NCBI GenBank assembly: GCA_014218235.1
Contig: CM024755.1
Span: forward strand, 163,921,941-163,985,940
Direction: 5' to 3'
Origin: Colocasia esculenta
Lineage: Eukaryota; Streptophyta; Magnoliopsida; Alismatales; Araceae
DNA: 64,000 nucleotides
Each line of letters opens with the position of its first letter. Position 1 is the first letter of the stretch. Made by a program: the position numbers and the translations under genes. The notes beneath the pieces were generated by a model. That model worked only from the letters and a program-made list of their open reading frames with translations. It had not been told where the DNA came from and ran no database searches. This document shows positions 1 to 12,760 of this stretch, piece after piece.

Positions 1-1340
1 CTACAAATGAAATACTAATATTACCATTTGCTACATGATCTCTAATAAAATGATATCTAAGCTCAATATGTTTCGTCCTCGAGTGCTGCAGTAGATTTTT
101 CGTGAGATTTATGGCACTTGTGTTGTCACATAATAGTGGAATGGTCTTCATGTGTAGTCCATAGTCTTCAAGCTGTTATTTCATCCATAGGAGTTGAGTG
201 CAACAGCTCCCAACGACTACATATCCAGCTTTAGTTGTTGATAGAGCTACTGAGTTTTATTTCTTTGAAGACCATGAAATCAAGCATACTGCAAGAAATT
301 GACAACAACCACTGGTGCTTTTTCTATCTACTTTGCATCCAGCATAGTCAGCATCCGAATACCCAATTAAGCTAGTTTCATCGATTTTAGGATACCACAG
401 ACCTAAGTTATGAGTACAAGCTAGATATCTAAAGATTCTTTTTACTGATATTAGATGAGATTCCTTAGGATCAAATTGATATCTTGCACACATGCATACA
501 CTAAATGAAATATCAGGTCTACTAGCTATTAAATAGAGCAATGACATAATCATACCTCTATAAAGTTTTTGATCAACTTTCTTAACTTCTGGATCACTAT
601 CTAACCTAACTGATGTACTCATAGGAGTGGGCAGTGGTTTGGCATTTTCAAAACCAAACTTCTTCAGCAGTTCCTTGGTATATTTTACTTGACTGATATG
701 AGTTCCTTCATTGCTTTGCTTGATTTGTAGTCCAAGGAAGTAGTTGAGTTCTCCCATCATGCTCATTTTTCAAATTCTCCCTGCATTAGATTTTCAAAAT
801 ACTTGCACAGAGATTCATCAGTAGATTCGAAGATATGTCATCTACATAGATTTGAACAATTAATATATTTTTGGCATTAGATTTAATAAAGAGGGTACTA
901 TCTACTTGATCTCTAATAAAACCATGGTCTAATAAAATGCACTAAGAAGTCTTTCATACCAGGCTCTAGGTGCTTGTTTAAACCAATATAATGCTTTATG
1001 CAATTTGAAAACAATTTGGACGTCTGAATCATCAAACCAGGAGGTTGTTCTACATAATCTTCCTCCTTTTAAAACCATTCAAAAAAGCTATCTCACATTC
1101 AATTGAAACAGTTTTAAATCTAGTGTAGATGCATAGGCAAACAAGATTCGAATAGCCTCTAGCCTAGCAACTGGTGCATAGTTTCATCGAAATCTATGCC
1201 TTCTTTTGGGAATCCTTGAGCACTAGTCTAGCCTTAATTCTAGTGATAACACCAGCTTCATCCAATTTGTTCCTGAACACCCATTTGGTGCCAATCACAG
1301 GATGATCTGATGGTCTAGGAACAAGGACCAGACTGGATTT
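1..1340 (-). pseudogene. Copia RT and RNase H fragment (pol 3' part)
   Basis: Minus-strand pol remnant of the left Sirevirus. Around 1200-1330 the reading begins with the copia RT signature GTKWVFRNKLDE. A YVDD catalytic box is readable near 838-850 in a different frame from its surroundings. The best open piece (257-766) carries MGELNYFLGLQIKQ, the SLLYL..SRPDI block and the RNase H start GYSDADYAGC, ending at SWSSKK. RNase H continues with NSVALST and LLCDNTSAI toward base 1, where the window cuts it. Stops and frame changes throughout mean no enzyme can be made. It matches, block for block, the better copy at 41190-42600. Confidence 0.88.
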
Positions 1341-1441
1341 CTCTTGAACTAATTAAGTTCATCTTGCATGGCTAAAATCCAAGATTCATCAGATAGTGCT
1401 TCATTAACTGTCTTCGGTTCTATTTGATAGACAAATGCTAA

Positions 1442-2765
1442 TTAATCACAAGGAATGGTATTACCTCTAGTTCTTACCCCAACGGATGGATCTCCAATGA
1501 TGTTATCTTTTGGGTGATCCTTTTTGTGTCTCCATTCCTTTGGAAGATCATCATGGATGATATCTTTTTGTTGTAGTTCTTCCAAGGGTGGATCTTCATC
1601 GTCTTTGATGGTTGCTTCCTTCAATTTCTTGGAAAGGTTTTATGCATCTTCATCATCACCACCAATTTCCTTTCTCAAGGAAGGGTTAGACTCGTCAAAA
1701 ATAACATATACAATTTGTTCAATTGGTAAACTTCTTTTGTTAAAGACTCTATATCTTTTGGGTTTATAAGTATACCCCATAAAAATACCTTCATCTGATT
1801 TTGGATCCAACTTACCAATATCTCTCTTACCATTGTTGTGAATGAAGCATGGGCATCCAAATGTTCTAAGATGGCTGATCTTGGGCTTCTTTTGCTTGTA
1901 CAGTTCGTATGTAGTCTTTTTCAAATAGGCTGATCATGACTCTATTAATTATGTAGCAAGCTGTATTGATGGCTTCTGCCGAAAAATATCTTGGAAGATT
2001 ATACTCAGATAACATTGTTCTAGCCATATCCAGAAGTGTTCTATTCTTCCTCTCAACTACTCTATTTTGTTGTGGTGTTCTTGGTGCTGAGAAATTTTGT
2101 TCTATCCCTAGATCATCACAGAATTCTGCAAACATGTCATTCTGAAACTCTCCTCCATGATCTGATTGAATACTTAAAATATTGTATTTCTATCTTTCTG
2201 AACTAACTTACTGAACTTCTCAAAGCTATTAAAGTGTCCATCTTTGCTCTCAAGAAATGATACCTATGTAAATCTGGAATAATCATCAACTATAACAAAT
2301 CTGACATTTTTTCCTCCCAAACTAGTTGTTCTCATTGGTCCAAACAAGTCCATATGAAGCAGTTCTAGTGGTTTGGAGGTGGTGACCATTGTCTTGGATT
2401 TGAAGGAGGATTTTGCATGCTTTCCTTTTGCACATGGTTCACATATATTTTCTAGTTTTGAATTCATCTTTGGTAGGCCTTCCACTAGATCATGTTTGAT
2501 GAGTTTTCTGATTCTGTCCAAGCTGTAATGACCTAATCTTCTGTGCTAAAGTTCAGCATTATGTTATTTGCTTGCTGCCAGACAAATATCTTGATTCCTC
2601 AACTCTTCTAGATGTACTACATACCAAGTTTTCTCTCTGCAACCTTCAAAAATAGTTGTTCCAATCTTAATGATCAGACATTTAGATTCCTGAAATTTGA
2701 TCTAATGACCCTTATCGCATAGTTGACTGATGCTGATTAGATTGTGCTTGAGTCCTTTGATGCAG
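1442..2765 (-). pseudogene. Copia GAG-pre-integrase and integrase fragment
   Basis: Minus-strand continuation upstream of the RT. From 2765 downward the frames give the tail of protease (LKHNLISISQLCD), then GAG-pre-integrase, PCAKGKHAKSSF, the core start LLHMDLFGPMRT (first catalytic Asp), FAEFCDDLGIEQNFSAP, and PQQNRVVERKNRT containing the catalytic Glu (usual form is QQNGVVERKN). The C-terminal FGCPCFIHNN..KRDIGKLD and the acidic tail follow. Four open pieces (2264-2521, 1866-2135, 1640-1924, 1442-1624) are separated by frameshifts. The upstream edge is not natural: it is where a solo LTR was inserted in the protease codons, so the gene resumes at 15248. Confidence 0.87.
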
Positions 2766-5339
2766 TGTCACTCCCCCAATTTTATTTTAGTAGTGGAATA
2801 AATTGGGAGACACGACGAACAAGCAAGCATTCAAAAGCTATAGACCAATAGCTTTTACAAATAGGGCCCACAATGCAATAATCAAATTTTATTCCTTTAT
2901 TTATCAAAACGAATATTACAACCTCCAATGTCAATTGAAACATTCCTTGATCACCAATCTATCTATCTCTAAAAGAAATGGGAAAATACATTCATGGCCA
3001 ATCTAAATCTCTAAGTACTCCACACTCACGCACAAGTCCCATCATTTAGCTTTACCTTCACTTCCTGAAATGTTAAAGAGAGCAGTATGAGCGCACTCGC
3101 CCAGTAGGATTTACATCTTCTAGCAATATTATAAGTATTTAACAGTTTAAAAGCTAGAAGGTAAAAACATGCTATGTACAATGCAATTAAAATGGGTAGT
3201 AAACACATGTGCAGTGTATCTTGCAAGATTGTGAGATCAAGATGAAGGAATCAATCTAGCAATAAGGTTGTATTCAAGAGTTCAAGATATTGTGAACAAT
3301 GATCTAGCAAGATGGTAACTTCATGAACAAGAGCAAGATAACATGTAACAGATGGCCATTTCACTAGCAAGCATTTTGAGTAACCCACTCGGAGCACTCC
3401 ACAAGAATATCACGCAGGATCTACTGGTGCCTCATGCAAGTACGTCCTTCGGCCACTCGGGTTAAGGACCAGCACACAGTAGTAGGTAACAAGCAAGTAA
3501 GTTTATCACGTGTATAAAGTGCGTGCCATGCTAAGCACCAATCATGATTCCGCACCACACAAGTCACACGACTTTGTTAGGGGATCAACCTAACAATCAA
3601 CTCTTGGGGTAATGAACATCTTTGGGAAAACTAGGTAATCGACACCTTGGGGTATACAAGACTTTGTCGGGGGTGAATTCGACAATCACACCCATAGGTA
3701 ACAGGACTTTGCCAGAATCTCTAGGACCAAATATGGGCCCTCAGTCAGGTTCGTATTGCACAACACTGGCATGTGTCCCAATGATCCCGTCGACACATGG
3801 GTGACAAGAACGAGGTTTGAGTCCATGACTCCAATATCATTAATGTACTTCAAGAATGTATCACAAGAAGGCAATGTGTGTCAATAAGGATAGACTTGTA
3901 GCAACCCTCTTCATATCGGTACGATTATACCAATCCTCATCGGTATAAAGGGCATCATTACAGTGGGATAAAACCCAACGCTAGCCGATAGGTTGAAACG
4001 CACATGAATAGCAATTTACTACAGCAGAGTTTAAAATAAACAATTTAACTTGAGATCATCACCACACACATATTCCACAGTCTATATAGCAAAATAAATT
4101 GACACATCCACATTGTTACATGATACTGAAATTACATTGTCCATACAACATATGTTTCAAGCTGAGAAAGAAGAGTACAACTAAAATCTACTCCTCACCA
4201 TCTACTCCTCCAATAGATCGACATTCGCTATGCTTCCTCCAAAGTAGCAACACCTGTCTCACCTGTACGCCGAAGCAAGGGTGAGTCCAAAGACTCAGCA
4301 AGTAAAATAAGACTTAAACTCAAACATGCCATATTCACCTTAAGCTATTAACACTAAAGTATACACCTATCATTCATATTACAAGAATACACATGGAACA
4401 CACATTCAACTATCAACACGATTTGAATCATTTAACCATGCTTATTTCTATCACGTGTCTATTCTAAATCATGGATGCTATTGCCATACACTTGTACATA
4501 CTTTCTATCTACATGTAACATGAGACTTTCATTCACACATTTATCCATTGCATGAAAAATTTTACAATTAGAACATGAAAGTTGACATAAGGAAATGAGC
4601 AACCTAGTATGGTGACTATTACTTTTCACATGTACTCTTCATGTGGAATTTCACATTTCACTTGCTGGTTTTAATGTAAATTATTCTCCCATGCATGGTT
4701 TCATAGTTCATAGCATGAATTGTAAAGTCTAGGATGTAGCCAAATTGATTGGCAAATCCAACCGATTTAAACATGAAACTCTATGCTAATTACTCATCAC
4801 TCCTAGCATGGAATGTAAACATCCTTGCTTATGTTCGTACATTCCTACCCACACTTTACTTGCTGTTTTAACATGCATTAAATCTAATTGCATGGAGTTA
4901 TATTTATTTGCTCACAACCTCATTCATTAGGTAGCTTCTCATACTCATTGTTCGTATTACACGAATGACATGATCAAACATGTTTATCTACATGCTCCAT
5001 CACAAATGGAAATAATTTACATCACATGACGCTAATATGATAATTACAATGGGGTATAAACAGGATATTGCCACGAAGGTAACCACACATGAAATTTTCA
5101 TGAACATATTGCATTAACATATTAGCTTTCACATGCAAGCACATTCTTGTTAATACTAACTTTTCTTACTCAACCTTTCACATGACCCTCCCATTACTCA
5201 CTCTTTCATTTTTCACATATCACATATCATGCCGTTTGTACCCATCACATGTCACTTTTGCACATCATTATGCACTTACTCATATTTCACTAATTTAAGG
5301 TGCCATGACATATAGTCCTAACTACCGATAGAGGACACA

Positions 5340-5475
5340 ACGAACATCTCATACTCATAACTTATGTCACATAACTCATATCACATGACTCATGTCACAT
5401 AGCCCATGTCACATAACTCATAACACATAACCCATGTCACATAACTCATAACACATACTCATAACACATACTCAC
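5340..5475. repeat. ACTCATRTCACATA minisatellite in LTR
   Basis: Irregular tandem copies of 14-18 bp built on CATAACTCATGTCACATA and CATAACTCATAACACATA. The same array with a different copy arrangement is at about 10135-10290 in the other LTR, so copy number changed after the two LTRs separated. Confidence 0.75.
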
Positions 5476-7895
5476 CACCTAGGCAATGTAGTGGTGAATC
5501 TTGGTACTACGCAGACCTGGAGAAGCGCTCTCCACCCTATCTAGTGGTACTTGTCCACCTCCGGTTTTCCCCAATGCCCTTGGGACAAACTTATATCACA
5601 TAGAGCCTTCCATAGGGACTTTTCTATGTACAGCTCTCGAGGCCCCTAGGGTAGTAGTGTCATTCTTGGCCCAATTATTACACATTACTCATTCGCATTT
5701 TCTCTCATTATGCACACACTTTTCATAAATCACTTAATCACTTTACATACACTAGTGATCGATTATACCTAGCTTCAGTTAACCTAATCATGATACTACC
5801 AACAAAGTTTAAACATTCAGAAAATTTACACTAATCATGTTGGGAAAACACATTATCAATCAAATCATAATATCATGCTTTAAGGATTTTTTCGCATGGA
5901 AATTTCATAACCTACTCTACGGTTATCTAAATCACCCAAAAATTTGTGCACACACTGATTACAGGGTCCAGATTTCTCATGCGAATTCTCACATTTTTCT
6001 GAATTACAAAATTTTAGCAAGAATTAAAATACTTATTTACATGCCCCCATAACTCAATTTATCATGGGGTTACAACATCAAGGTCATATCTAACAATTCA
6101 CTAACCTGCATATAGCATTCACATCATCATGGAAATTTTCCCTAAATTTATCGGACATCATGCGATTTACTAGAATTTAAACACCCTCAAACATGATTCT
6201 AATTTCGATATAAAAATCATAAAGAAACTCCATGGTCAAGGAAAAATTCCAAGTTTCAGAACATGGACTGACAGGTACACACATGGTCTTGACAAATTTG
6301 GACATTAAATTTCCTAATGGATCATGTAGACAATATATTAACACAACGAAGTCTCATCCAAGATGCATTTCATACATGAAACCATTTATACTATTTACAT
6401 AAATTCACCCTACTTCCACAACACATTCTATTATCTATGTAACATAACACATTACATTTACATTATATCCTCATTCGTCAAAATCACGAAAATAATCATA
6501 TAGGGCAGACATTTTTCTGTTCTGTCTAGATGAACTAGGCGGCAAGGTCTGGCCGTTCCACAGAGTTAACAGCAATACCGTTTGCCGCCAGATGGAGATC
6601 TTAACGGCAAGATCTATTGCTGTTAAGTTCATGTCTGTGCAGACACACAGACCGAACTCTAAAGATAAGGGAATGGGGGGTTCCAGGACTCGAGGGAAAA
6701 TCCACAAAAATACTGGGACTTAAGGGGACATGTGTGGGATCAAGTTCTAGGTTTACTTGCCTATCAAATAATTCTATAAAGATCGGAATAAGCTGATGAA
6801 GCCCTTCTCGGCCTTGCCAAAAAGGTGTTCAGAAACTCCTTCGATCCTCTTCTCCTGTTGATGTAGATGGCACCTCGGAGCTACGATCTCTTCTTGGATG
6901 TATTGGCCGTCCTCCAGACGTTGTAGCTCCTTGGTTTGCACCTCCAGTCAACGGATCAAAGGTCACCAACTCTAGGTCTTCTCTTGATCTCCCATAGCTA
7001 GGGTTTGCTTTTTCAAAGGGCCAAGGGGACCCTTCAGGTTGCAAGAGTGGGTTGCTTATAGGGTGAGGGGCGAGGTATTGCGCAGGGCAGATGGATGAGA
7101 CGTTGAAGAAACGTGTCCCCAACCAGGGAGGAAGACCATCCCGGAATTCCTGGGCCTGCTGCGGACAGAAAACCAGAGAAGTAAACGTCCACATTACTGG
7201 CCGTTTACTTAGGTGTAGGCGTCCATCGGCATGGACGTTTACTCATCATGGGCGTCCACCCATGTTGACGCCAACTTCCTCTACGGCCAGGAAACAAATC
7301 AATGCAGAAAATCATACTTGCACCCTACATGTACATGCAATGCACTAAGCACAATGTACACATCAACTACACCATGCATAAGTACAACGTTTACAATAAT
7401 CATACACATGCGTACTTAAGTATACCGAGATGTCGGGTGCTTAGAATTAGGTATACTATTATCATATGCATAAGATAATATACATACATATATACACATA
7501 TAAATCGAGCAACGTTCACAACTAAACATACACATGCATTCACAAGCATACCTAGCTCATATGTACATAGATATCTATATATGCATGCATGATATTTCAC
7601 ACAAGCACAATTCCACACGCACAACAAAATAAAGATAAGTGAGGGCCTTATCAAATTGGATAGGCAATATCACGTGCGTAAGATAATGTACATATACATC
7701 ATATATGTATTTACATATGTATTTCATATATTCACACACAATATCCAGAAAGTAAGTAGAACAAGATATGCTTCAATATTTAGAAAATACATGCATAATA
7801 TTATTCAAATATCTAAGTCTAAGATGCTTAGTATTCATAGTACTCCTCAACTCAGCTAATTGCTCATTTCTATATGAATTATCTTATACACCTAT

Positions 7896-7925
7896 ATATA
7901 TATAGATATATATATATATATATCT
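7896..7925. repeat. TA microsatellite in LTR
   Basis: Alternating TA run interrupted by a GATA step, close to the LTR end. Its partner in the other LTR (about 12700-12727) is an uninterrupted TA run. Confidence 0.8.
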
Positions 7926-7959
7926 ACACATAAAAGAGGATAAAATTCGGGGTCTAACA

Positions 7960-7972
7960 GCCTCCCCATCTT
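7960..7972 (-). other. Polypurine tract before the 3' LTR
   Basis: Read on the minus strand, AAGATGGGGAGGC sits directly against the LTR start TGTTAGACC. This is the expected position of the plus-strand primer for reverse transcription and confirms the direction of the element. Confidence 0.75.
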
Positions 7973-7979
7973 CGTCCTC

Positions 7980-8430
7980 GAAGATCGAATCGAGTACCTG
8001 CAATGACGTCGCCGAGGTCATCTCCAGCTAATCCTTGCTCCTTTATGGCTGCTGATGAAACACTTCTTGGAATGAACTTGGTCTTCAGGTTGGGACACTC
8101 CTTAAGCTTATGATCCTTTCTGCCACATCTAAGACACTTCCCTTCCGCTCTCCAACATACATTTCCACCATGACGCTTCCCGCAATGGATACACTCCAGC
8201 TTCCCGCTGCCTGATGCCACAGTTGATTTCTGAGCATCCATCAGTTCCTTCATCTTTTATTTTGCCTTTGGAATGGCTTTGGTGGTTCCTCCTTCTTTCC
8301 CCGATGCGCTTCCACCTCATTCTCTCGCTCGGTTGCCAAGCCAAGGGTCTCCTCCAAGGTACGGGAGTCAAGCTCCAGAAGTCTAGCCCTTACCGATGGC
8401 TTGAGCCCTCTCACGAATTCTTTATCTTGC
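7980..8430 (-). pseudogene. Tekay-type gag remnant with two zinc knuckles
   Basis: Minus-strand fragment of a nucleocapsid gene, the only coding remnant in this element. Two frames join. The upstream one (about 8260-8430) reads like the centre of Tekay gag: FVRGLKPSVRARLLELD, then RTLEETLGLA and PKPFQRQNK. The next frame (7954-8253) carries CIHCGKRHGGNVC, a CX2CX3HX4C finger, followed by the standard CX2CX4HX4C knuckle CLRCGRKDHKLKEC. The capsid N-terminal half and everything after the knuckles are missing. A frameshift near 8255 separates the parts. The 240 bp between this and the primer site is leader with no recognised gene. Confidence 0.8.
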
Positions 8431-8651
8431 GGTTCTACTCATATCTCCTAGACTGAGCACTACGCCTACCACGTCCCGCATATCATGCAAAACAAATAAT
8501 CTAGTTAGAATCTAGATTACTAAATCCTGGCTACTTCCCTAACAAATTCTCCTTCGTCATTAATAAATTCCTACCTGTATGGACAATTTCCTATAAAGAC
8601 TTTGCAATATGGTGGTGATGATGGTCTATCCATGTACAATTTCAACCTCGG

Positions 8652-8663
8652 GCTCTGATACCA
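8652..8663 (-). other. Primer-binding site (Met-initiator tRNA)
   Basis: TGGTATCAGAGC on the minus strand, five bases after the end of the 5' LTR (8669). This 12-mer matches the 3' end of plant initiator tRNA-Met and fixes 8669-12760 as the 5' LTR. Confidence 0.9.
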
Positions 8664-8668
8664 ATCTC

Positions 8669-11600
8669 TGTAACAACCCTCTTCATACCGGTATGATTAT
8701 ACCAATCCTCATCGGTATAAAGGGCGTGATTACAGTGGGATAAAACCCAACGCTAGCCAATAGGTTGAAACGTACATGAATAGCAATTTACTACAGCGGA
8801 ATTTAAAATAAACAATTTAACTTGAGATCATCACCATCACATATTCCACAGTCTATATAGCAAAATAAATTGACACATCCACATTGTTACATGATAATGA
8901 AATTACATTGTCCAAGATGATTGTCCATACAACATATTGTTCAAGCTGAGAAAGAAGAGTACAACTAAAATCTACTCCTCACCAGCTACTCCTCCAATGG
9001 ATCGACCTTCGCTATGCCTTCCTCCAAAGTAGCAACACCTGTCTCACCTGTACGCCGAAGCAAGGGTGAGTCCAAAGACTCAGCAAGTAAAAATAAGACT
9101 TAAACTCAAACATGCCATATTCACCTTAAGCTATTAAACACTAAAGTATACACACTATCACTCATATTACAATAATACACATGGAACACACATTCAACTA
9201 TCAACACGATTTGAATCATTAACCATGCTTATTTCTATCACGTGTCTATTCTAAATCATGGATGCTAATGCCATACACTTGTACATACTTTCTATCTACA
9301 TGTAACATGAGACTTTCATTCACACATTTATCCATTGCATGAAATAATTTTACAATTAGAACATGAAAGTTGACATAAGGAAATGAGCAACCTAGCATGG
9401 TGACTATTTACTTTTCACATGTACTCTTCATGTGGAATTTCACATTTCACTTGCTGGTTTTAATGTAAATTAATTCTCCCATGCATGGTTTCATAGTTCA
9501 TAGCATGAATTGTAAAATCTAGGATGTAGCCAAATTGATTGGCAAATCCAACCAATTTAAACATGAAACTCTATGCTAATTACTCATCACTCCTAGCATG
9601 GAATCTAAACATCCTTACTTATGTTCGTACATTCCTACCCACACTTTACTTGCTGTTTTAACATGCATTAAATCTAATTGCATGTAGTTAGATTTATTTG
9701 CTCACAACCTCATTCATTAGGTAGCTTCTCATACTTATTGTTCGTATTACACGAATGACATGATCAAACATGTTTATCTGCATGCTCCATCACATGAATG
9801 GAAATAATTTACATGACATGATGCTAAATTGATAATTACAATGGGGTATAAACATGATATTGCCACGAAGGTAACCACACATGAAATTTTCATGAACATA
9901 TTGCATTAACATATTAGCTTCACATGCAAGCACATTCTTGTTAATACTAACTTTTCTTTACTCAACCTTTCACATGACCCTCCCATTACTCACTCTTTCA
10001 TTTTTCACGTATCACATATCATGCCGTTTGTACCCATCACATGTCACTTTTGCACATCATTATGCTTACTCATATTTCACTAATTTAAGGTGCCATGACA
10101 GATAGTCCTAACTACCGATAGAGGACACACGAACATCTCATACTCATAACTTATGTCACATAAAACTCATATCACATGACTCATGTCACATAGCCCATGT
10201 CACATAACTCATAACACATAACTTATGTCACATAACCCATCACATAACTCATAACACATACTAATAACACATACTCATAACACATACTCACCACCTAGGC
10301 AATGTAGTGGTGAATCTTGGTAACTGCGTAGACTGGGAGAAGCGCTCTCCACCCTATCTAGTGGTACTTGTCCACCTCCGGGTTTTCCCCAATGCCTTGG
10401 GACAAACTTATATCACATAGAGCCTTCCATAGGGACTTTTCTATGTACAGCTCTCGAGGCCCCTAGAGTAGCAGTGTCATTCCTGGCCCAATTATTACAC
10501 ATTTACTCATTCACATTTTTCTCTCATTATGCACACACTTTTCATAAATCACTTAATCACTTTACATACACTAGTGATCGATATACCTAGCTTCAGTTAA
10601 CCTAATCATGATACTACCAACAGAGTTTAAACATTCAGAAAATTACACTAATCATGTTGGGAAAACACATTATCAATCAAATCATAATATCATGCTTTAA
10701 GGATTCATTTTCGCATGGAAATTTCATAACCTACTCTACAGTTATCTAAATCACCCAAAAATTTGTGCACACACTGATTACAGGGTCCAAATTTCTCATG
10801 CGAATTCTCACATTTTTCTGAATTACAAAATTTTAGCAAGAATTAAAATACTTGTTTACATCCACCCCATAACTCAATTTATCATGGGGTTACAACATCA
10901 AGTCATATCTAACAATCACTAACCTGCATATAGCATCACATCATCATGGAAATTTTCCTAATTTATCGGAATCTTCATGCGATTTACTAGAATTTAAACC
11001 CCTCAAACATGATTCTAATTTCGATATAAAATCATAAAGAAACTCCATGGTCAAGGAAAAATCCAAGTTTTACAAATGGACTGACAGGTACACACATGGT
11101 CTTGACAAATTTGGACATTAAATTTGCTCATGGATCATGTAGACAATATTTTTAACACAACGAAGTCTCATCCAAGATGCATTTCATACATGAAACCATT
11201 TATACTATTTACATAAATTCACCCTACTTCCACAACACATTCTATTATCTAAAAATAACACATTACATTTACATTATATCCTCATTCGTCAAACCACGGA
11301 AAATAATCATATAGGGCAGAACAATTTTCTGTTCTGTCTAGATGAACTAGACGGCAAGGTCTGGCCGTCCACATGAGTTAACAGCAATACCGTTTGCCCC
11401 AGATGGAGATCTTAACGGCAAGATCTCTTGCCGTTAAGTTCATGTCTGTGCAGACACACAGACCGAACCTAAAGATAAGGGAATGAGGGTTCCAGGACTC
11501 GAGGAAAAATCCGCAAAAATTTGGGACTTAAGGGGATGTGTGGGATCAGGTTCTAGGTTTACTTGCCTCTCAAAAACATCTACAAAGATCGGAATAAGCT

Positions 11601-12701
11601 GATGAAGCCCTTCTCGGCCTTGCCAAAAAGGTGTTCAAAACTCCTTTGATCCTCTTCTCCTGTTGATGTAGATGGCACCTCGGAGATGGGATCTCTTCTT
11701 GGATGTATTGGCCGTCCTCCAGACGTTGTAGCTCCTTGTTTGCATCTCCAGTCGACAGATCAAAGGTCACGAACTCTAGGTCTCCTCTTGATCTCCCATA
11801 GCTAGGGTTTGCTTTTTCAAAGGGCCAAGGGGACCCTTCAGGTTGCAAGAGTGGGTTGCTTATAGGGTGAGGGGCGAGGTATTGCGCAGGGCAGATGGAT
11901 GAGACGTTGAAGAAACATCTCCCCAACCAGGGAGGAAGACCATCCCGAAATTCCTGGGCCTGCTGCGCATAGAAAACCAGAGAAGCAAACATCCACATCA
12001 CTGGCCGTTTACTTAGGTGTAGGCGTCCATCGGCATGGACGTTAACTCATCATGGGCATCCACCCATGTTGACGCCAACTTCCTCTACGGCCAAAAAACA
12101 AATCAATGCAGAAAATCATACTTGCACCCTACATGTACATGCAATATTGCACTAAGCACAATGTACACATCAACTACACCATGCATAAGTACAACGTTTA
12201 CAATAATCATACACATGCGTACTTAAGTATACCGAGATGTTGGGTGCTTAGAATTAGGTATACTATTATCATATGCATAAGATAATATACATACATATAT
12301 ACACCTATAAATCGAGCAACGTTCACAACTAAACATACACATGCATTCACAAGCATACCTAGCTCATATGTACATAGATATCTACATATGCATGCATGAT
12401 ATTTACACACAAGCACAATTCCACACGCACAACAAATAAAGATAAGCCGAGGGCCTTATCAAATTGGATAGGCAAATATCACGTGCGTAAGATAACGTAC
12501 ATATACATGCATATATGTATACATATGTACTTCATATATTCACACACAATATCCAGGAAGTAAGTAGAACAAGATATGCTTCAATATTTAGAAAATACAT
12601 GCATAATATTATTCAAATATTCTAAGTCTAAGATGCTTAGTATTCATAGTACTCCTCAACTCAGCTAATTGCTCATTTCTATATGAATTATCTTATACAC
12701 C

Positions 12702-12733
<32 letters not shown>

Positions 12734-12760
12734 AAAGAGGATAAAATTCGGGGTCTAACA
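8669..12760 (-). repeat. 5' LTR of the short-bodied Tekay-like element
   Basis: 4092 bp, TGTAACAACC to GGTCTAACA on the plus strand, the pair of 3897-7959. Its inner end is followed (minus strand) by GAGAT and the primer site. Differences from its pair are mostly single bases and short indels, plus minisatellite copy changes near 10135-10290 and a longer TA run near 12700. Confidence 0.9.

Larger units (their letters stand above)
3897..7959 (-). repeat. 3' LTR of the short-bodied Tekay-like element
   Basis: 4063 bp from TGTAGCAACC to GGTCTAACA on the plus strand. It repeats 8669-12760 with scattered substitutions and small indels. It contains the CTCATATCACAT-type minisatellite (5340-5475), a GGCGTCCA/TGGACGTT inverted-repeat zone (7217-7265) and a TA microsatellite (7896-7925). 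Short open frames inside are not supported as genes. Confidence 0.9.
3897..12760 (-). mobile_element. Short-bodied, non-autonomous Tekay-like gypsy element with 4-kb LTRs
   Basis: Two long direct repeats (3897-7959 and 8669-12760) enclose only about 709 bp. Perfect 5-bp duplications AGACT stand at 3892-3896 and 12761-12765. On the minus strand the order is 5' LTR, primer site, short gag remnant, purine tract, 3' LTR. No protease, RT or integrase is present, so mobility would have depended on a related element. It could be an internal-deletion product or an established LARD-like family. Very long LTRs suit the Tekay/Del clade, and the gag remnant aligns by eye with the full Tekay gag at 34668-35857. 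Confidence 0.88.

Noticed and set aside
6829..7194. 121-codon minus-strand frame, repeated as 143 codons at 11570-12001
   Set aside because: It is in the sense direction of the LTR and present in both copies, but length and frame differ between the LTRs and no domain is recognisable. Duplication is explained by the LTR pair.
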